A program made the translations under genes and the position numbers. This document shows, piece after piece, positions 1 to 8,950 of a stretch of DNA of 64,000 nt. The DNA is from Armatimonadota bacterium (GTDB lineage Bacteria > Armatimonadota > Fimbriimonadia > Fimbriimonadales > Fimbriimonadaceae): positions 1 through 64,000 of the forward strand of contig JAFDWQ010000002.1 of NCBI GenBank assembly GCA_018268395.1. The letters are read 5' to 3'. The notes beneath the pieces are model-generated. The model saw only the letters and a program-made list of their open reading frames with translations, had not been told where the DNA came from and did no database searches. Positions within the stretch are counted from its first letter, which is position 1. Each line of letters begins with the position of its first letter.

Positions 1-509
1 CCGACGATGAGCACGCGGCCGCGGGCGTAGTCGCTCTTGAACTGCCGCACGCTCGCTTCGACCTGGGCCAGACCCGCTTCCCACGTCGGCGAGGAGGGGT
101 ACTTGGCCCCGGGCGCGAGGCGGAAGAGGCCCGCGATGTCCTTGGGCAGCACGATCTTGCCGCCCCAATCGAAGCGGGAGGCGGGCTTTCCCGATGGCCG
201 GCCCGTGCAGCACTCGTAGAGGAGAGGCCAGACCGTCGCCTTCTGGCCCGTCGCCTGGAGGTACGGGGCGACCGTCCGCAGCGCCCGCGGGGAGGGCGAG
301 ACGAGGATCAGGTCGAACTTCGGCAGTTTTTGCAGGGCTGCGGTGAGGGTCCGGACTTGCTTGGCGCCCTTGGCGCTAAAGGTGTCGATCGTCCGCGAGT
401 TGTACTTGCCCGTCGCATTGGCCACGGTCTCACCGTGTCGGACGAACGTGAGCCGGCAAGGAGCGGCGACGGCCAAGGCGAGGGCGGTGAGCACGTGCGA
501 AGGATACAA
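1..509 (-). CDS. Histidine phosphatase family protein (SixA/phosphoglycerate-mutase-like), 3' end missing
   Basis: Seen: the minus frame reads LTFVRHGETVAN near the N-terminus, the RHG catalytic motif in which the His is phosphorylated, followed by a TIDTFSAKGAKQV stretch and an LILVSPSPRAL segment typical of the second part of the fold. The C-terminal part, with the second catalytic His, lies beyond the left edge, so at least 169 residues are present. Two starts are possible, TTG at 509 or GTG at 494; an in-frame TAG at 528-530 excludes anything longer. The first ~15 residues are hydrophobic and could be a short export signal. It is the third gene of a minus-strand operon, 46 nt after the small membrane protein. 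Known of the family: phosphomonoesterases or mutases with many substrates. The substrate here cannot be inferred. Confidence 0.82.
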   Translation of the reverse strand, partial: MYPSHVLTALALAVAAPCRLTFVRHGETVANATGKYNSRTIDTFSAKGAKQVRTLTAALQKLPKFDLILVSPSPRALRTVAPYLQATGQKATVWPLLYECCTGRPSGKPASRFDWGGKIVLPKDIAGLFRLAPGAKYPSSPTWEAGLAQVEASVRQFKSDYARGRVLIV

Positions 510-555
510 GCCCTCGCGGAGGACGGTCTAGGAGGCCCCGGCGGGTTTGCGGGCC

Positions 556-918
556 TCAGCGTCGCCGAAGGCGGCCGCCCGCCATGTTGCGCAGCTTGAT
601 GAACGCGCCGACGACCACGAGCACGGGCGCGAGCACTTCCAGGATTCGGATCGCGCTGCCAGCGGATTCGTCGACCATGCGGACGATGCCGGTCGTTCGT
701 GCGCCGACTTCGGTCGTGACGGCGTTCACCTGGTCCGCGATGCCCTTGACCTTGTCCGTGAGCTGTTCGACTTTGCCCGTGAGGTTCTTGACCTGGATCG
801 AAATGTCCCGAAGGATGAGCAACAGGAAGAACGCGATGGCCCCGTAGACGAGGAAGACCACGCTTCCGATCAACGCGTATATCCCGACGGACGTCGTCAC
901 CCAAGTTGGAACCGTCAT
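556..918 (-). CDS. Small membrane protein with coiled coil, DUF948-like
   Basis: A 120-residue protein. Seen: an N-terminal membrane helix (about residues 9-35, GIYALIGSVVFLVYGAI), then a heptad-patterned segment (VKNLTGKVEQLTDKVKGIADQV) and a second hydrophobic stretch (LEVLAPVLVVVGAF) before a basic tail. This resembles DUF948/YtxG-type proteins whose function is unknown. The start is set by the ATGA overlap with the stop of the upstream 867-residue gene and by a purine-rich GGGAAGGTGG ahead of it; a longer GTG-started reading is less likely. It is the middle gene of a three-gene operon. I infer a membrane-associated scaffold and make no enzymatic claim. Confidence 0.75.
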   Translation of the reverse strand: MTVPTWVTTSVGIYALIGSVVFLVYGAIAFFLLLILRDISIQVKNLTGKVEQLTDKVKGIADQVNAVTTEVGARTTGIVRMVDESAGSAIRILEVLAPVLVVVGAFIKLRNMAGGRLRRR

Positions 919-3500
919 CGCACCACCTTCCCTCTTACAGTCGTCGTTTTCGCGGCGGGGAGCAGGACCGGGCACTCGTTCCGGCCGTCTTCACCCGACA
1001 CCGTCGCACCTTCGACCTCGACGTTCCGCCCCCAAAGGCCGACGAACCGGATCACGGCGCGGACGTCTTTGTCACACGGATTGTGGACGTCCGCTTCGAA
1101 CCACCGCTTGCGGATGTCGAGCCGCAGTTCCTTGAACGTCCCGAACGTCAGTTCGAACTCCACGCCGATCTGACGGAGGACGATCCTCCGGCCGACGCCT
1201 TCCCACGGCCGCACGACGACCTTGTCCTCGTCCTGTTCGGTGTGGCAGCCGAACGTGAACGTGCCTTGAACGCGGTTCGGCAGCACGTACGACCCGACTC
1301 CGCGCAGATAGTGGAACAGTCCGAGCCCAGAGGCGCCTGTGAAGACGTTGTATCCGGCGTGCTTGGACGAGAGGTCGGGGCAGTAGCACATCGAGGCCGC
1401 GCCGTCCCGACGGACGAGCGCCCAGGGGCCCATCATGCCGCCGAACGCCATCCTCATGTAGCTTTCCGGCAGGGCGAGATAGTCGCGGTCCATCAGTCCG
1501 AAGAAGATCAGCGAATTCGGGATCGTAGTGTGAGCGAGGCAGAGTTCGCCGCGGTCCAAGAGCGACTTCAGCGGGGTCGAGTCCGCGCCGTCCCAGTTCC
1601 GTTTGTCGCTGCCGTACCACCACCAGCTCGGTGCCAAGCTCCGTGTCGCGAAGGCGCACCGGACGGTCCTTTCGAGATGTTCGTCGTTCGCCTTGAAGCG
1701 TGCAGCGGCAAACACCTCTTCAAAGCCCGAAGTGTCGAGGACGGACTCTCCGGCATAGGGGAACTGGAGCTTCATGAGCTCCGTCGCCTTAAAGTCGATG
1801 CACCGTGCGAGTTCGTCGGCCTCGGCGGTCATCCCTTCCCTCTTCAGGTCGGCGAGAAGGTCGTGGATCCGGGAAAACCCTAAGACGCCGACCGTCCGGA
1901 CATAGAGACGCCATCCTTGTTGGAACATCGCCAGCGCCGTTTCGCACGCCATGGAGAGGTACTCGCCGGCCGGACGGGCCGTCTCGCCATATGTCGACGC
2001 GATGCGGTAGAGGGCGTGGTAGAAGTTGAAGACGTGGGGATAGCCGAGCGGACGGCCGAAGTAAGTCGCGGTCGCGCCCCACTGCTCGATGACGCTGCCG
2101 ACGGCAAAGCTGGCCGGGTTCTGGACGTCGTCCAGCAGGAACTCGTCGATGTAGCGGTCGAGGATCGCGATCTCGCCCCGGTCGGGGTAGAGCGCGTTCT
2201 TTTCAGCCAGATAGAGGGCATCCGCCAGGCTGCACTCGATGCCGGACGCGTCCGCGTACTCCTCGGCGTCCGTGACAGGCTTGTTCTCGGAGATGTTGGT
2301 GAGCGTGATGGCGCCTTTGAGCGCCGACTCCGGATCGTTGACGACCTGGTTCCCGGCGATGTACGCGGCGCGCTTTTTGATCAGGTTCTCGATCGGCTCG
2401 GTGAACATCAGGTGGGCGTGGCACGCCACGCCGTCGTCGTCCTCGAAGGTGACGCGGACGGGGCCGGTTTCCACAGGCTTGACGAAGCAGAAGCCCGATT
2501 CTTCGTCGACGTCCGTTTCGGTCGCAGCGTCCCTGCTGAGCCAGAAGTGTTTCGGGGACGTTCCGCTCACTTCCACGGCGATGCCGACGTCCGTGGGCGC
2601 GACCGCGCTCGGAAGTAGCCGGACAGCGGGCTTACCGCAGGTCACGAGCGTCTGGTGGAGGCCCTCCTGCTTGTCGCTTTCGGTCGGAACGAACCGCATT
2701 TGGACGTTCCGGCTGTCTCCGGGTTCGAGGATGAGCGACGTGTGTTCGTTCGCCCAGTTCGGCCACTGCTCGCGTTCGACCGTGGCCTTGCTGTACGCAT
2801 AGACGACGGGGATCCCTTCCCACTGGTAAGGCGTGTTCAAGCTGGACGGGACGTGAGCGAAAAACTCCCATCCCGTGTTCTTGCCCGGAAAGACGAGGAG
2901 TCCGGGCGGCTCCGCCGTCATCCGTTGGGCGAACACCCAGCTCGCCCCGCCTCCGATGTACTTGTGGACGTAGACGCGGCTCGTCCAAAGTCGCCGGAGC
3001 TGGTCGTCGTTCCAGCCGAAACCGTCGTAGAAGTTGTTGAACGCCAAGGGGAAGCCGAGTTCGCCGATCTCGATGCTGATCCGTCCCCGGTTCTTGATCT
3101 CGAGGTCCCAAACGATCTGGGGAAAGCCCGCGATCTCTTCGTACCATCGCGCCCGGCCCTGGATGTCCTCAAGGAACGGGAACTCGTAGTCGAAAGCGAC
3201 GATGCCGGGCTCTCCGTCCTCCTCACCTAGGGGGAAGAGGTGCTGTGCGGAACTGTTCCGGGACAGCACCCAAGGCTGGTCGGGGCCTGTCCGGGCGCCG
3301 ATCAGGATCGTGCCGGGAAGATAGTCGTCCGAGTTCTCCTCGTTAAAGAGCACGGGTGGAAGGACGAACTGAAAGTCTTCGCCTTCGTCAGGAAGCGCGG
3401 GATCGCTCGCCCAGAGCTGGGTCACGCGCCCGCCGTTTCCGAACTCCAAGGAGACCAAGTTTCCCGTGAGGTCTGAACGTTCGTCCTCAAATCGGTCCAT
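915..3500 (-). CDS. Large DUF5695-like protein, probably glycan-related
   Basis: An 861-residue protein without an obvious signal peptide. Seen: an N-terminal beta-rich half (GFGWNDDQLRRLW, WVFAQRM, GWEFFAHVPSSLN) and a helical half (NFYHALYRIA, ADELARCIDFKATELMKLQFPY) followed by a beta C-terminus. Aromatic and acidic residues are abundant, as in (alpha/alpha)6 glycoside-hydrolase-type proteins. From memory it matches the DUF5695 family; the exact assignment and activity are not proven. I chose ATG 3500 because TATGCT at 3514-3519 would place the transcript start just before it; ATG 3518 is the alternative. The stop overlaps the next gene by four bases (ATGA). It is divergent from the GH4-like gene, so both could serve carbohydrate metabolism. 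Confidence 0.7.
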   Translation of the reverse strand: MDRFEDERSDLTGNLVSLEFGNGGRVTQLWASDPALPDEGEDFQFVLPPVLFNEENSDDYLPGTILIGARTGPDQPWVLSRNSSAQHLFPLGEEDGEPGIVAFDYEFPFLEDIQGRARWYEEIAGFPQIVWDLEIKNRGRISIEIGELGFPLAFNNFYDGFGWNDDQLRRLWTSRVYVHKYIGGGASWVFAQRMTAEPPGLLVFPGKNTGWEFFAHVPSSLNTPYQWEGIPVVYAYSKATVEREQWPNWANEHTSLILEPGDSRNVQMRFVPTESDKQEGLHQTLVTCGKPAVRLLPSAVAPTDVGIAVEVSGTSPKHFWLSRDAATETDVDEESGFCFVKPVETGPVRVTFEDDDGVACHAHLMFTEPIENLIKKRAAYIAGNQVVNDPESALKGAITLTNISENKPVTDAEEYADASGIECSLADALYLAEKNALYPDRGEIAILDRYIDEFLLDDVQNPASFAVGSVIEQWGATATYFGRPLGYPHVFNFYHALYRIASTYGETARPAGEYLSMACETALAMFQQGWRLYVRTVGVLGFSRIHDLLADLKREGMTAEADELARCIDFKATELMKLQFPYAGESVLDTSGFEEVFAAARFKANDEHLERTVRCAFATRSLAPSWWWYGSDKRNWDGADSTPLKSLLDRGELCLAHTTIPNSLIFFGLMDRDYLALPESYMRMAFGGMMGPWALVRRDGAASMCYCPDLSSKHAGYNVFTGASGLGLFHYLRGVGSYVLPNRVQGTFTFGCHTEQDEDKVVVRPWEGVGRRIVLRQIGVEFELTFGTFKELRLDIRKRWFEADVHNPCDKDVRAVIRFVGLWGRNVEVEGATVSGEDGRNECPVLLPAAKTTTVRGKVVR

Positions 3501-3542
3501 GGAGGTACAGGCGAGCATACCTGCGGATAAACTTTCGGGCCG

Positions 3543-4244
3543 ATGGCGAAGCGGGTCGTGACGGTCGTCGGAGCGGGCAACATGCGTTGCGCGCCGGCCG
3601 TCGCGTCCGGTTTGGCGGTCTGGTGTCCGGACGAACTCGCCGACATTCGGCTGTACGACACCAACGAGGAGCGCCTCGATCTGGCCGACAGGCTCGTCCG
3701 CGAATGCCTCGAGCGTGAAGACGTCGGGTTTCCGGTCGTCTCCGGATCCGGCCTAGACGAGGCGATGGACGGGGCGACGGACGTCGTCTTCACCGTGTAC
3801 GAAGATTGCGCACGACGGTTCTTCGGCTTGCAGGAGGCCCGACTGTACGATCCGGTCGACCCGCTGTCGCCATCCGACCAGGTCCGGGGAGACCCCAACA
3901 AGCCGACGTCGCCGGAAAACCTGAGCGAACGGATGCGACAGATCCTCTCCAGCCCGCTCGAAGCGCACTCGAGCCGTGACGAGGTCGTCAAAGCGATGGT
4001 GGACCAGGTCCTGCCCTTGGTCCCCAATGATGCGCGGATCTTGTCACTCTTACGAGGTGTCCTTCTTCCAGCGGAGCGGCCTCACCTCCATCTCAACTGG
4101 CCGAACCCGCTCGAACCGGACCAGATCGTCCTCGTTCCCCACCAGATCCTGCGGTGGATCCATGGCGACGCCGGCCTGGACGACCTGATCGATACGTCCC
4201 GCCGTTCTCCCCTCGTCGACTGGCTGCGTCAAGCCGACCGTTAG
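3543..4244 (+). CDS. GH4-like Rossmann-fold protein, half length
   Basis: A 233-residue protein. Seen: an N-terminal NAD-binding pattern VTVVGAGNMRCAP followed by DIRLYDTNEERLDLADRL, where the Asp after the second strand suits NAD ribose binding. This looks like the start of family 4 glycosidases (6-phospho-alpha/beta-glucosidases) or of alpha-galacturonidases. Those are usually about 430-450 residues, so the substrate-binding half is missing and the metal-binding Cys/His pattern is not evident. The rest (VLPLVPNDARILSLLRGVLL, LNWPNPLEPDQIVLVPHQILRW) is not recognised. TAAACT ends 10 nt before the ATG, so the mRNA is nearly leaderless. It is either a stand-alone domain or a remnant; the reading frame is clean. 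Confidence 0.65.
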   Translation: MAKRVVTVVGAGNMRCAPAVASGLAVWCPDELADIRLYDTNEERLDLADRLVRECLEREDVGFPVVSGSGLDEAMDGATDVVFTVYEDCARRFFGLQEARLYDPVDPLSPSDQVRGDPNKPTSPENLSERMRQILSSPLEAHSSRDEVVKAMVDQVLPLVPNDARILSLLRGVLLPAERPHLHLNWPNPLEPDQIVLVPHQILRWIHGDAGLDDLIDTSRRSPLVDWLRQADR

Positions 4245-4304
4245 AAGAACGGTAACTTTCCCAGAGGTCGGCACGCACCTTCGGTGCGATATCATGGAGG
4301 TGTC

Positions 4305-6239
4305 ATGTTCACCCTGGCTCTCACGTTCTCGGCCGCGTTGGCCGGAGGAGAGCTCCCCATCGTCGTCGAGGGAGAGCTGTGTCATCCAAACCGTCTTTTG
4401 GTCAAGGCACCCGTTAGCCGGGTGGCCTCGGTCGCGCCGGCTGCCGGACTGAAAGTCCTGAAAGGCCTTCCTGAGATCGGGTGGTCCGTCGTCCAAGTCC
4501 CAGACGGCCGCCTCCGACAAGCCAAAGCCTGGCTGGCAGCCCAAGCGGGCGTCCAAGAGGTCGAGTTCGACCGGGCGGCCAAGCTGGCCTACGAACCGAA
4601 CGATCCGCTTTGGCCGGACCAGTGGCACATGCGCTCGATCCGCGCGGACAAAGCGTGGGACATCGACAAAGGCAACAGCAGCGTCGTCGTCGCGGTCATC
4701 GATACGGGGGTCCTTCGGACTCACGAAGACCTGGCCTCCAACATGTGGGAGAACACTGCCGAGATCGCGGGCAACGGTCTGGACGACGACGGTAACGGCT
4801 ATATCGACGACCGCTACGGCTGGGACTTCGCCTACAACGACAACGATCCCGAGGACGTCTGGGGGCACGGCACCCCTTGCGCGGGCCTCGTGGCCGCCGT
4901 CCAGGACAACAGCAAGGGCGGGTCGGGCGTCGCCCCTCGCGCCCGCATCATGGCGATCAAGGCCTGCAACCACGACGGTTACCTTTTCGACTCGTACCTC
5001 GTTCCCGGTTATGTCTATGCGGCGAACATGGGCGCAAAGGTGTTCTCGATGAGCTTCTTCTCCGACCGCGTCAGCCAAGCGGAGAAGGCGGCGATGGACT
5101 ATGCGGTGTCGTTGGGCGTCCTCCCCGTCGCGGCGGCAGGCAACGCTTCCAGCGTCGTCCCCTTCTATCCTGGGGCCTACGAGAACGTCTTGAGCGTAGC
5201 GGCCGTGAACGGCTCGAACCAACGGTCGTGGTTCTCCGATTATGGTTCTTGGGTCGACGTCGCCGCTCCCGGAGAGGGACTGACGACGACCGGCTCGGGC
5301 GGAGGCTATGGCGGTTTCGGCGGAACGAGCGGGGCTTGCCCGCACGTCGCGGGCGCGGCCGCCCTCTTGTTCGCCGCAGGAGGCTCGCCGACGGCGGAAC
5401 AGGTCCGGACCGCCTTGGAAGACACGGCCACGACGCTCGACCAGCCGCCCTACGGCGAGTTCGCGAACTACGGCCTCATCAACGTCCAGTCGGCCCTGCA
5501 GGCCTTGCTCGCCGGATCGACGACGCCCAAGCCTGCGGTCGTGAGGTACGTGTCGACGATGGGCCGGGGGCCCGCCGTCACCGGAATCGGGACCGCCGGC
5601 TCTCAAAGGGCTCGGATCTACGGTCGCGGCTTCCAAGCTCTGACCAATCTGATCGTGAAGCGCGGCGGTAAGTCCGTACCTGTCGTCGGGCGCTCCCGGG
5701 ACTGGGTCGACTTTACGATCTCGCCGAAGCAGACGGGAGACCTGACGGTCTGGAACGGCCCGGTCCTCGTCGCGACGGTGCCGAACCCGCCCTCCCTCCG
5801 GACGTGCCATCCGCTCGTCGAAGCCTCGGAACCCTCGGCATGGGTCGACGGCGGGTTTTTCCAGACGGTCGTCGACGACGGTCAGGAGATGGTCGGTCAT
5901 CCCGATGGAAACAATGAGATCGTCCTTCAAGGGACGTTCCGCAACTTGACGACCGTCCAGACGAACACTTTGCGGATCAACCGCAGGTATTCAGCGGCGG
6001 GCGGTACAGAGTACTTGCAGCTCTACGACTGGACGAGCAACAGCTATCCCTATGGCAACTGGGTCACGGTCTGGAGCGGCGCACCGGGGACGTCCCCTTC
6101 GACCACCGCCATCGGTGTTGCGCAGTTCTGGAAGTACGTCGACTTCGAGAAGACGACCTATTTCCGGCTTTATGCGACAGGCATCCCGGCCGGAACGACC
6201 GTCTCGATCGACAGCCTTCGCATCGAAGACGGACTTTGA
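4305..6239 (+). CDS. Secreted subtilisin-like serine protease (peptidase S8)
   Basis: A 644-residue exported protease. Seen: signal peptide (residues 1-14), a propeptide-like segment to about residue 100, then the catalytic triad Asp133 (VIDTGV), His188 (GHGTPC) and Ser342 (GTSGACPHVAG), with Asn280 (AAAGN) as oxyanion residue. An acidic DDDGNGYIDD loop at about 160-169 looks like a calcium site. After about residue 390 comes a 250-residue beta-rich C-terminal region ending in STGIP-like carbohydrate-binding-type sequence, not assigned to a family. The start at the second Met is supported by GGAGG just upstream and by the signal peptide. It probably acts outside the cell on proteins. No dedicated inhibitor or transporter is adjacent. 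Confidence 0.93.
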   Translation: MFTLALTFSAALAGGELPIVVEGELCHPNRLLVKAPVSRVASVAPAAGLKVLKGLPEIGWSVVQVPDGRLRQAKAWLAAQAGVQEVEFDRAAKLAYEPNDPLWPDQWHMRSIRADKAWDIDKGNSSVVVAVIDTGVLRTHEDLASNMWENTAEIAGNGLDDDGNGYIDDRYGWDFAYNDNDPEDVWGHGTPCAGLVAAVQDNSKGGSGVAPRARIMAIKACNHDGYLFDSYLVPGYVYAANMGAKVFSMSFFSDRVSQAEKAAMDYAVSLGVLPVAAAGNASSVVPFYPGAYENVLSVAAVNGSNQRSWFSDYGSWVDVAAPGEGLTTTGSGGGYGGFGGTSGACPHVAGAAALLFAAGGSPTAEQVRTALEDTATTLDQPPYGEFANYGLINVQSALQALLAGSTTPKPAVVRYVSTMGRGPAVTGIGTAGSQRARIYGRGFQALTNLIVKRGGKSVPVVGRSRDWVDFTISPKQTGDLTVWNGPVLVATVPNPPSLRTCHPLVEASEPSAWVDGGFFQTVVDDGQEMVGHPDGNNEIVLQGTFRNLTTVQTNTLRINRRYSAAGGTEYLQLYDWTSNSYPYGNWVTVWSGAPGTSPSTTAIGVAQFWKYVDFEKTTYFRLYATGIPAGTTVSIDSLRIEDGL

Positions 6240-6241
6240 GG

Positions 6242-7114
6242 TCACGGTAGGACGGCGTTCGCCTGGAAGCTGCGGACGCCGTTCACGCTGATCCCTATCT
6301 TGCCGACACGGGCGTCGAGAAGCAGGCTCGCCGGGAGCCGCTGTCCGTTGAGGACGAAAAACGGCAAGGACCGGACCGGGATGTCGACGTCGCGGGTCAC
6401 GTTCTCTCCGCCTTGTCCGCGGGGATGTCCGAAGGTGGCCGACCTCGGGCCGATATGGAGCTTTCCGACGAGCGAACAAGGGACATCGAACGTGAACGGG
6501 AGCGTCTGGCCGAACTCTTTCACGCCGAGACGTGCGGTCGCCATGAAGGTGACGGCCACAAGGTAGTCGCCTCCGCCGAGCGGGACCATGGTCGACGTCC
6601 GCGATCCGGTCTTTTGTGCGATGGTGAACGTATCGACCGTGACGAGTCCAAGGTTTAACGGTCGAAGGTGGTCGGCAAAGTCGCCCGTCGGCTTGATCGT
6701 TTTGAAGGCCGCGTTGTTCAAGGCGACAGTGGCCGAGAGGCGGATCCCTTGACGGTCCGGTATCCGGTCGGCGCGATAGTCGCTGAGGGTCGCCGTCAGC
6801 CGGGTGGTGTCCACGACGAGCCGGAACGTGCCTGCTGTCCGGACGAGCGCCGCATGGCCGAGTTCCAAGTAGGGTGCAGCCGGCACAGGATCGTTCTCCG
6901 AGACGCCCCAACCGTCGTCCCCGACCTTCGTCTGAGTACCGAAGGGCCGCTTGACAGCATCGAAGAGGCCCTGGAACGATCCGCGGGACCAGAACTGGAC
7001 CCGAGTCGTCCCGTCCGTCCAAGTCTTCGCGGGATCGATTTCAAACCGGAGGTCTTGCGCGGCAGCGGGCCAAACGGTCGTCAGAAGGGCCGAGCCGAGT
7101 ACGAATCGGGTCAT
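6242..7114 (-). CDS. Secreted protein of unknown function
   Basis: A 290-residue protein not recognised. Seen: a signal peptide (FVLGSALLTTVWPAAAQ, cleavage after AAA), then a beta-rich body with DLRFEIDPAKTWTDG at the start, TFRLVVDTTRLTATLSDYR in the middle and a closing GKIGISVNGVRSFQANAVLP. No transmembrane helix, cysteine cluster or catalytic motif is evident. It ends two bases after the subtilisin gene on the other strand, leaving no room for a separate terminator. Likely a periplasmic or surface protein. Start by ATG and signal peptide. Confidence 0.7.
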   Translation of the reverse strand: MTRFVLGSALLTTVWPAAAQDLRFEIDPAKTWTDGTTRVQFWSRGSFQGLFDAVKRPFGTQTKVGDDGWGVSENDPVPAAPYLELGHAALVRTAGTFRLVVDTTRLTATLSDYRADRIPDRQGIRLSATVALNNAAFKTIKPTGDFADHLRPLNLGLVTVDTFTIAQKTGSRTSTMVPLGGGDYLVAVTFMATARLGVKEFGQTLPFTFDVPCSLVGKLHIGPRSATFGHPRGQGGENVTRDVDIPVRSLPFFVLNGQRLPASLLLDARVGKIGISVNGVRSFQANAVLP

Positions 7115-7185
7115 GGCTGGTGTTTCCTTGCTCCTATTACGCCATGACTCCGGATCGCTTCCAAAGTTCTGGCGTCGTCAACGAT

Positions 7186-7261
7186 TGGTGGGCCCGGTGG
7201 GGATCGAACCCACGACCAAGCGGTTATGAGCCACCTGCTCTCACCACTGAGCTACAGGCCC
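7186..7261 (-). tRNA. tRNA with CAT anticodon (elongator Met or Ile2)
   Basis: Read on the minus strand: acceptor GGGCCTG pairs with CGGGCCC (one U-G), D-arm GCTC/GAGC, anticodon loop CTCATAA, T-arm GTGGG/CCCAC with TTCGATC, then A73 and an encoded CCA. G1:C72 and the absence of three G:C pairs in the anticodon stem argue against initiator tRNA. Met and lysidine-modified Ile2 cannot be separated from the anticodon alone. Confidence 0.95.
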
Positions 7262-7276
7262 TTACACCGGTGAGTC

Positions 7277-7305
7277 TACCTATCCCCTTCGAACGACTCA
7301 CGCAA
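7277..7305 (-). promoter_or_regulatory. Probable tRNA promoter
   Basis: On the minus strand TTGCGT (7305-7300), a 17-nt spacer and TAGGTA (7282-7277) would place the transcript start about 8 nt before the mature tRNA 5' end. The -10 lacks the final T, so this is tentative. Confidence 0.4.
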
Positions 7306-7340
7306 GAGACGCCTGTCCGGAGGCTCCTTCCAGGTCGGGT

Positions 7341-7346
7341 TATACT
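7341..7346 (+). promoter_or_regulatory. -10 box for the acyl-CoA dehydrogenase gene
   Basis: TATACT ending 17 nt before the ATG, giving a predicted leader of about 10 nt without a clear Shine-Dalgarno. Confidence 0.5.
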
Positions 7347-7362
7347 GACTTCCCGACGCTCC

Positions 7363-8943
7363 ATGGAGACCGCCGCGAAGCTCAACGAAACCGGCTGTTC
7401 GTTCCTCAGCCGGACTCCGGGATCGGCCTTCTGCCCGGAAGATTTTGCGACCGACGAGAAGCTCATGGTCGAGCAGGCCGAGCAGTTCAGTCGTAAGGAG
7501 GTCCTGCCCGTCGTCGAACGTCTCGACCACCAAGAGGACGGCCTGATGCCCGGTTTGATCCGGAAGGCGGGTCAGATCGGTTTTTGCGGCGTCGACACGC
7601 CTGAGAGTTACGGCGGCCTTGGTATGAGCAAGAACTTGGCGGCCCGGATCCTCGAGCACCTCTCCCTGAACGGTTCCTTCAGCGTCACCATCGGGGTCAC
7701 GAGCGGCATCGCCCAACTCGGTCTGTCGCTGTTCGGCACAGACGACCAGAAGCGCCGCTACATCCCTCGCCTTGCGAGCGGCGAATGGATGGGCGCGTAC
7801 TGCCTCAGCGAGCCGAACTCGGGTAGCGACGCCTTGTCGCTGTCGACGCGGGCGGTCCAAAAGGGCGACAAGTGGGTGCTCGACGGCACCAAGATGTGGA
7901 TCAGCAACGCCAAGTGGGCCGAATTCTTCCTTGTCCTGGCGAAGATCGACGGTACGGATCTGGCCGCTTTCCTGGTCGAAAGGTCGTTCCCCGGGGTCAG
8001 CGTCGCCCGCGAAGAGCACAAGATGGGCCTGAAGGGATCTTCGACGGCCCGCGTCGTTTTAGAGAACGCCGAAGTCCCGCTCGAAAACCTGCTGTACGTT
8101 CCGGGCAAGGGCCACCACGTCGCTTTCAACGCCTTGAACATCGGTAGGTTCAAGCTCGCGGCGATGTCCCTAGGCCCGGCCCGAGACGCGATCCACGAAA
8201 GCTCTGGATACGCGAAAGACCGGAAGCAGTTCGGTTCGCCGTTGAGCAAGTTCGGCTTGATCCGTCAGAAGTTCGCGGACATGGCCGCGCTCTATTACGC
8301 GGCAGAATCGGCCCTCTACCGCACGGGTTCGAACATCGACGATGCCTTTTCCGCGATGGCGGGGACGGTGGACGGAAACCGGGCCGCGGCCGAGGAGTTC
8401 GCGGTCGAGTGCAGCGCGGTCAAAGTCCTCGCGACCGAAGTCGAGTCGATGATCGTCGACGAAGCGCTTCAGATCTATGGAGGATACGGGTTCACAGAGG
8501 AGTTCCCTCTCGCCCGGATCTACCGGGACGCCCGCGTCAGCAGGATCTATGAAGGCACGAACGAGATCAACAGGGTGTTCCTGGCCGACCGGCTCAAAAG
8601 AAAGGCCGACGAAGGCAAGGCGAGCCTTGAAGGTTCTGGCGACTCGTTCCTCAACGAGCTCACGACGAAGGCGTTCGACCGTTTCGCCAAAGACCAAGTC
8701 ACTGTCGGCGCACTCAGCGACCTGCTGTTGCTGACGTTCGCAGAACAGTCGGCAAGGTTGCGGTCCGACCGGACAGGCGGGATCGGACGATGCGCTTACG
8801 AAAGGTTCGCGAACTGGGCGAACGTCCGTGGTGCCATGGCTTACCAGACCGTGACGGGCGAAGCCGTGTCGATACCTGCTCCGTTTCCCGGGCACGTGGA
8901 CGACCTCGCGGACCGGGTCCTCGAGTCCCGGTCTCCCGTTTAA
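7363..8943 (+). CDS. Acyl-CoA dehydrogenase with C-terminal extension
   Basis: A 526-residue FAD-dependent dehydrogenase of fatty acyl-CoA beta-oxidation. Seen: N-terminal helical domain, the flavin motif GAYCLSEPNSGSDA, the middle beta domain with WVLDGTKMWISNA, and the C-terminal helical domain with YGGYGFTEEFPLARIYRD and the catalytic-Glu motif RIYEGTNEI. About 130 residues follow the catalytic motif, longer than ordinary 380-residue enzymes and closer to the very-long-chain class, suggesting long-chain substrates (inference). A longer frame running through the tRNA is not real. The start follows TATACT at 7341-7346. Its tail faces the E2 gene across 7 nt. Confidence 0.92.
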   Translation: METAAKLNETGCSFLSRTPGSAFCPEDFATDEKLMVEQAEQFSRKEVLPVVERLDHQEDGLMPGLIRKAGQIGFCGVDTPESYGGLGMSKNLAARILEHLSLNGSFSVTIGVTSGIAQLGLSLFGTDDQKRRYIPRLASGEWMGAYCLSEPNSGSDALSLSTRAVQKGDKWVLDGTKMWISNAKWAEFFLVLAKIDGTDLAAFLVERSFPGVSVAREEHKMGLKGSSTARVVLENAEVPLENLLYVPGKGHHVAFNALNIGRFKLAAMSLGPARDAIHESSGYAKDRKQFGSPLSKFGLIRQKFADMAALYYAAESALYRTGSNIDDAFSAMAGTVDGNRAAAEEFAVECSAVKVLATEVESMIVDEALQIYGGYGFTEEFPLARIYRDARVSRIYEGTNEINRVFLADRLKRKADEGKASLEGSGDSFLNELTTKAFDRFAKDQVTVGALSDLLLLTFAEQSARLRSDRTGGIGRCAYERFANWANVRGAMAYQTVTGEAVSIPAPFPGHVDDLADRVLESRSPV

Positions 8944-8950
8944 AGTGCGG

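Noticed and set aside
308-904. A 198-residue minus-strand reading frame at the left edge.
   Set aside because: It is Arg/Pro-rich and overlaps the membrane protein and the histidine phosphatase in other frames, both of which have recognisable features.
4050-5930. A 626-residue frame opposite the subtilisin gene.
   Set aside because: Composition is that of a shadow (Arg, Asp, Val-rich without motifs), while the plus strand carries a complete catalytic triad and signal peptide.
7186-7261. Could the CAT tRNA be the initiator tRNA?
   Set aside because: It has a G1:C72 pair and an anticodon stem without the three G:C pairs characteristic of initiators.
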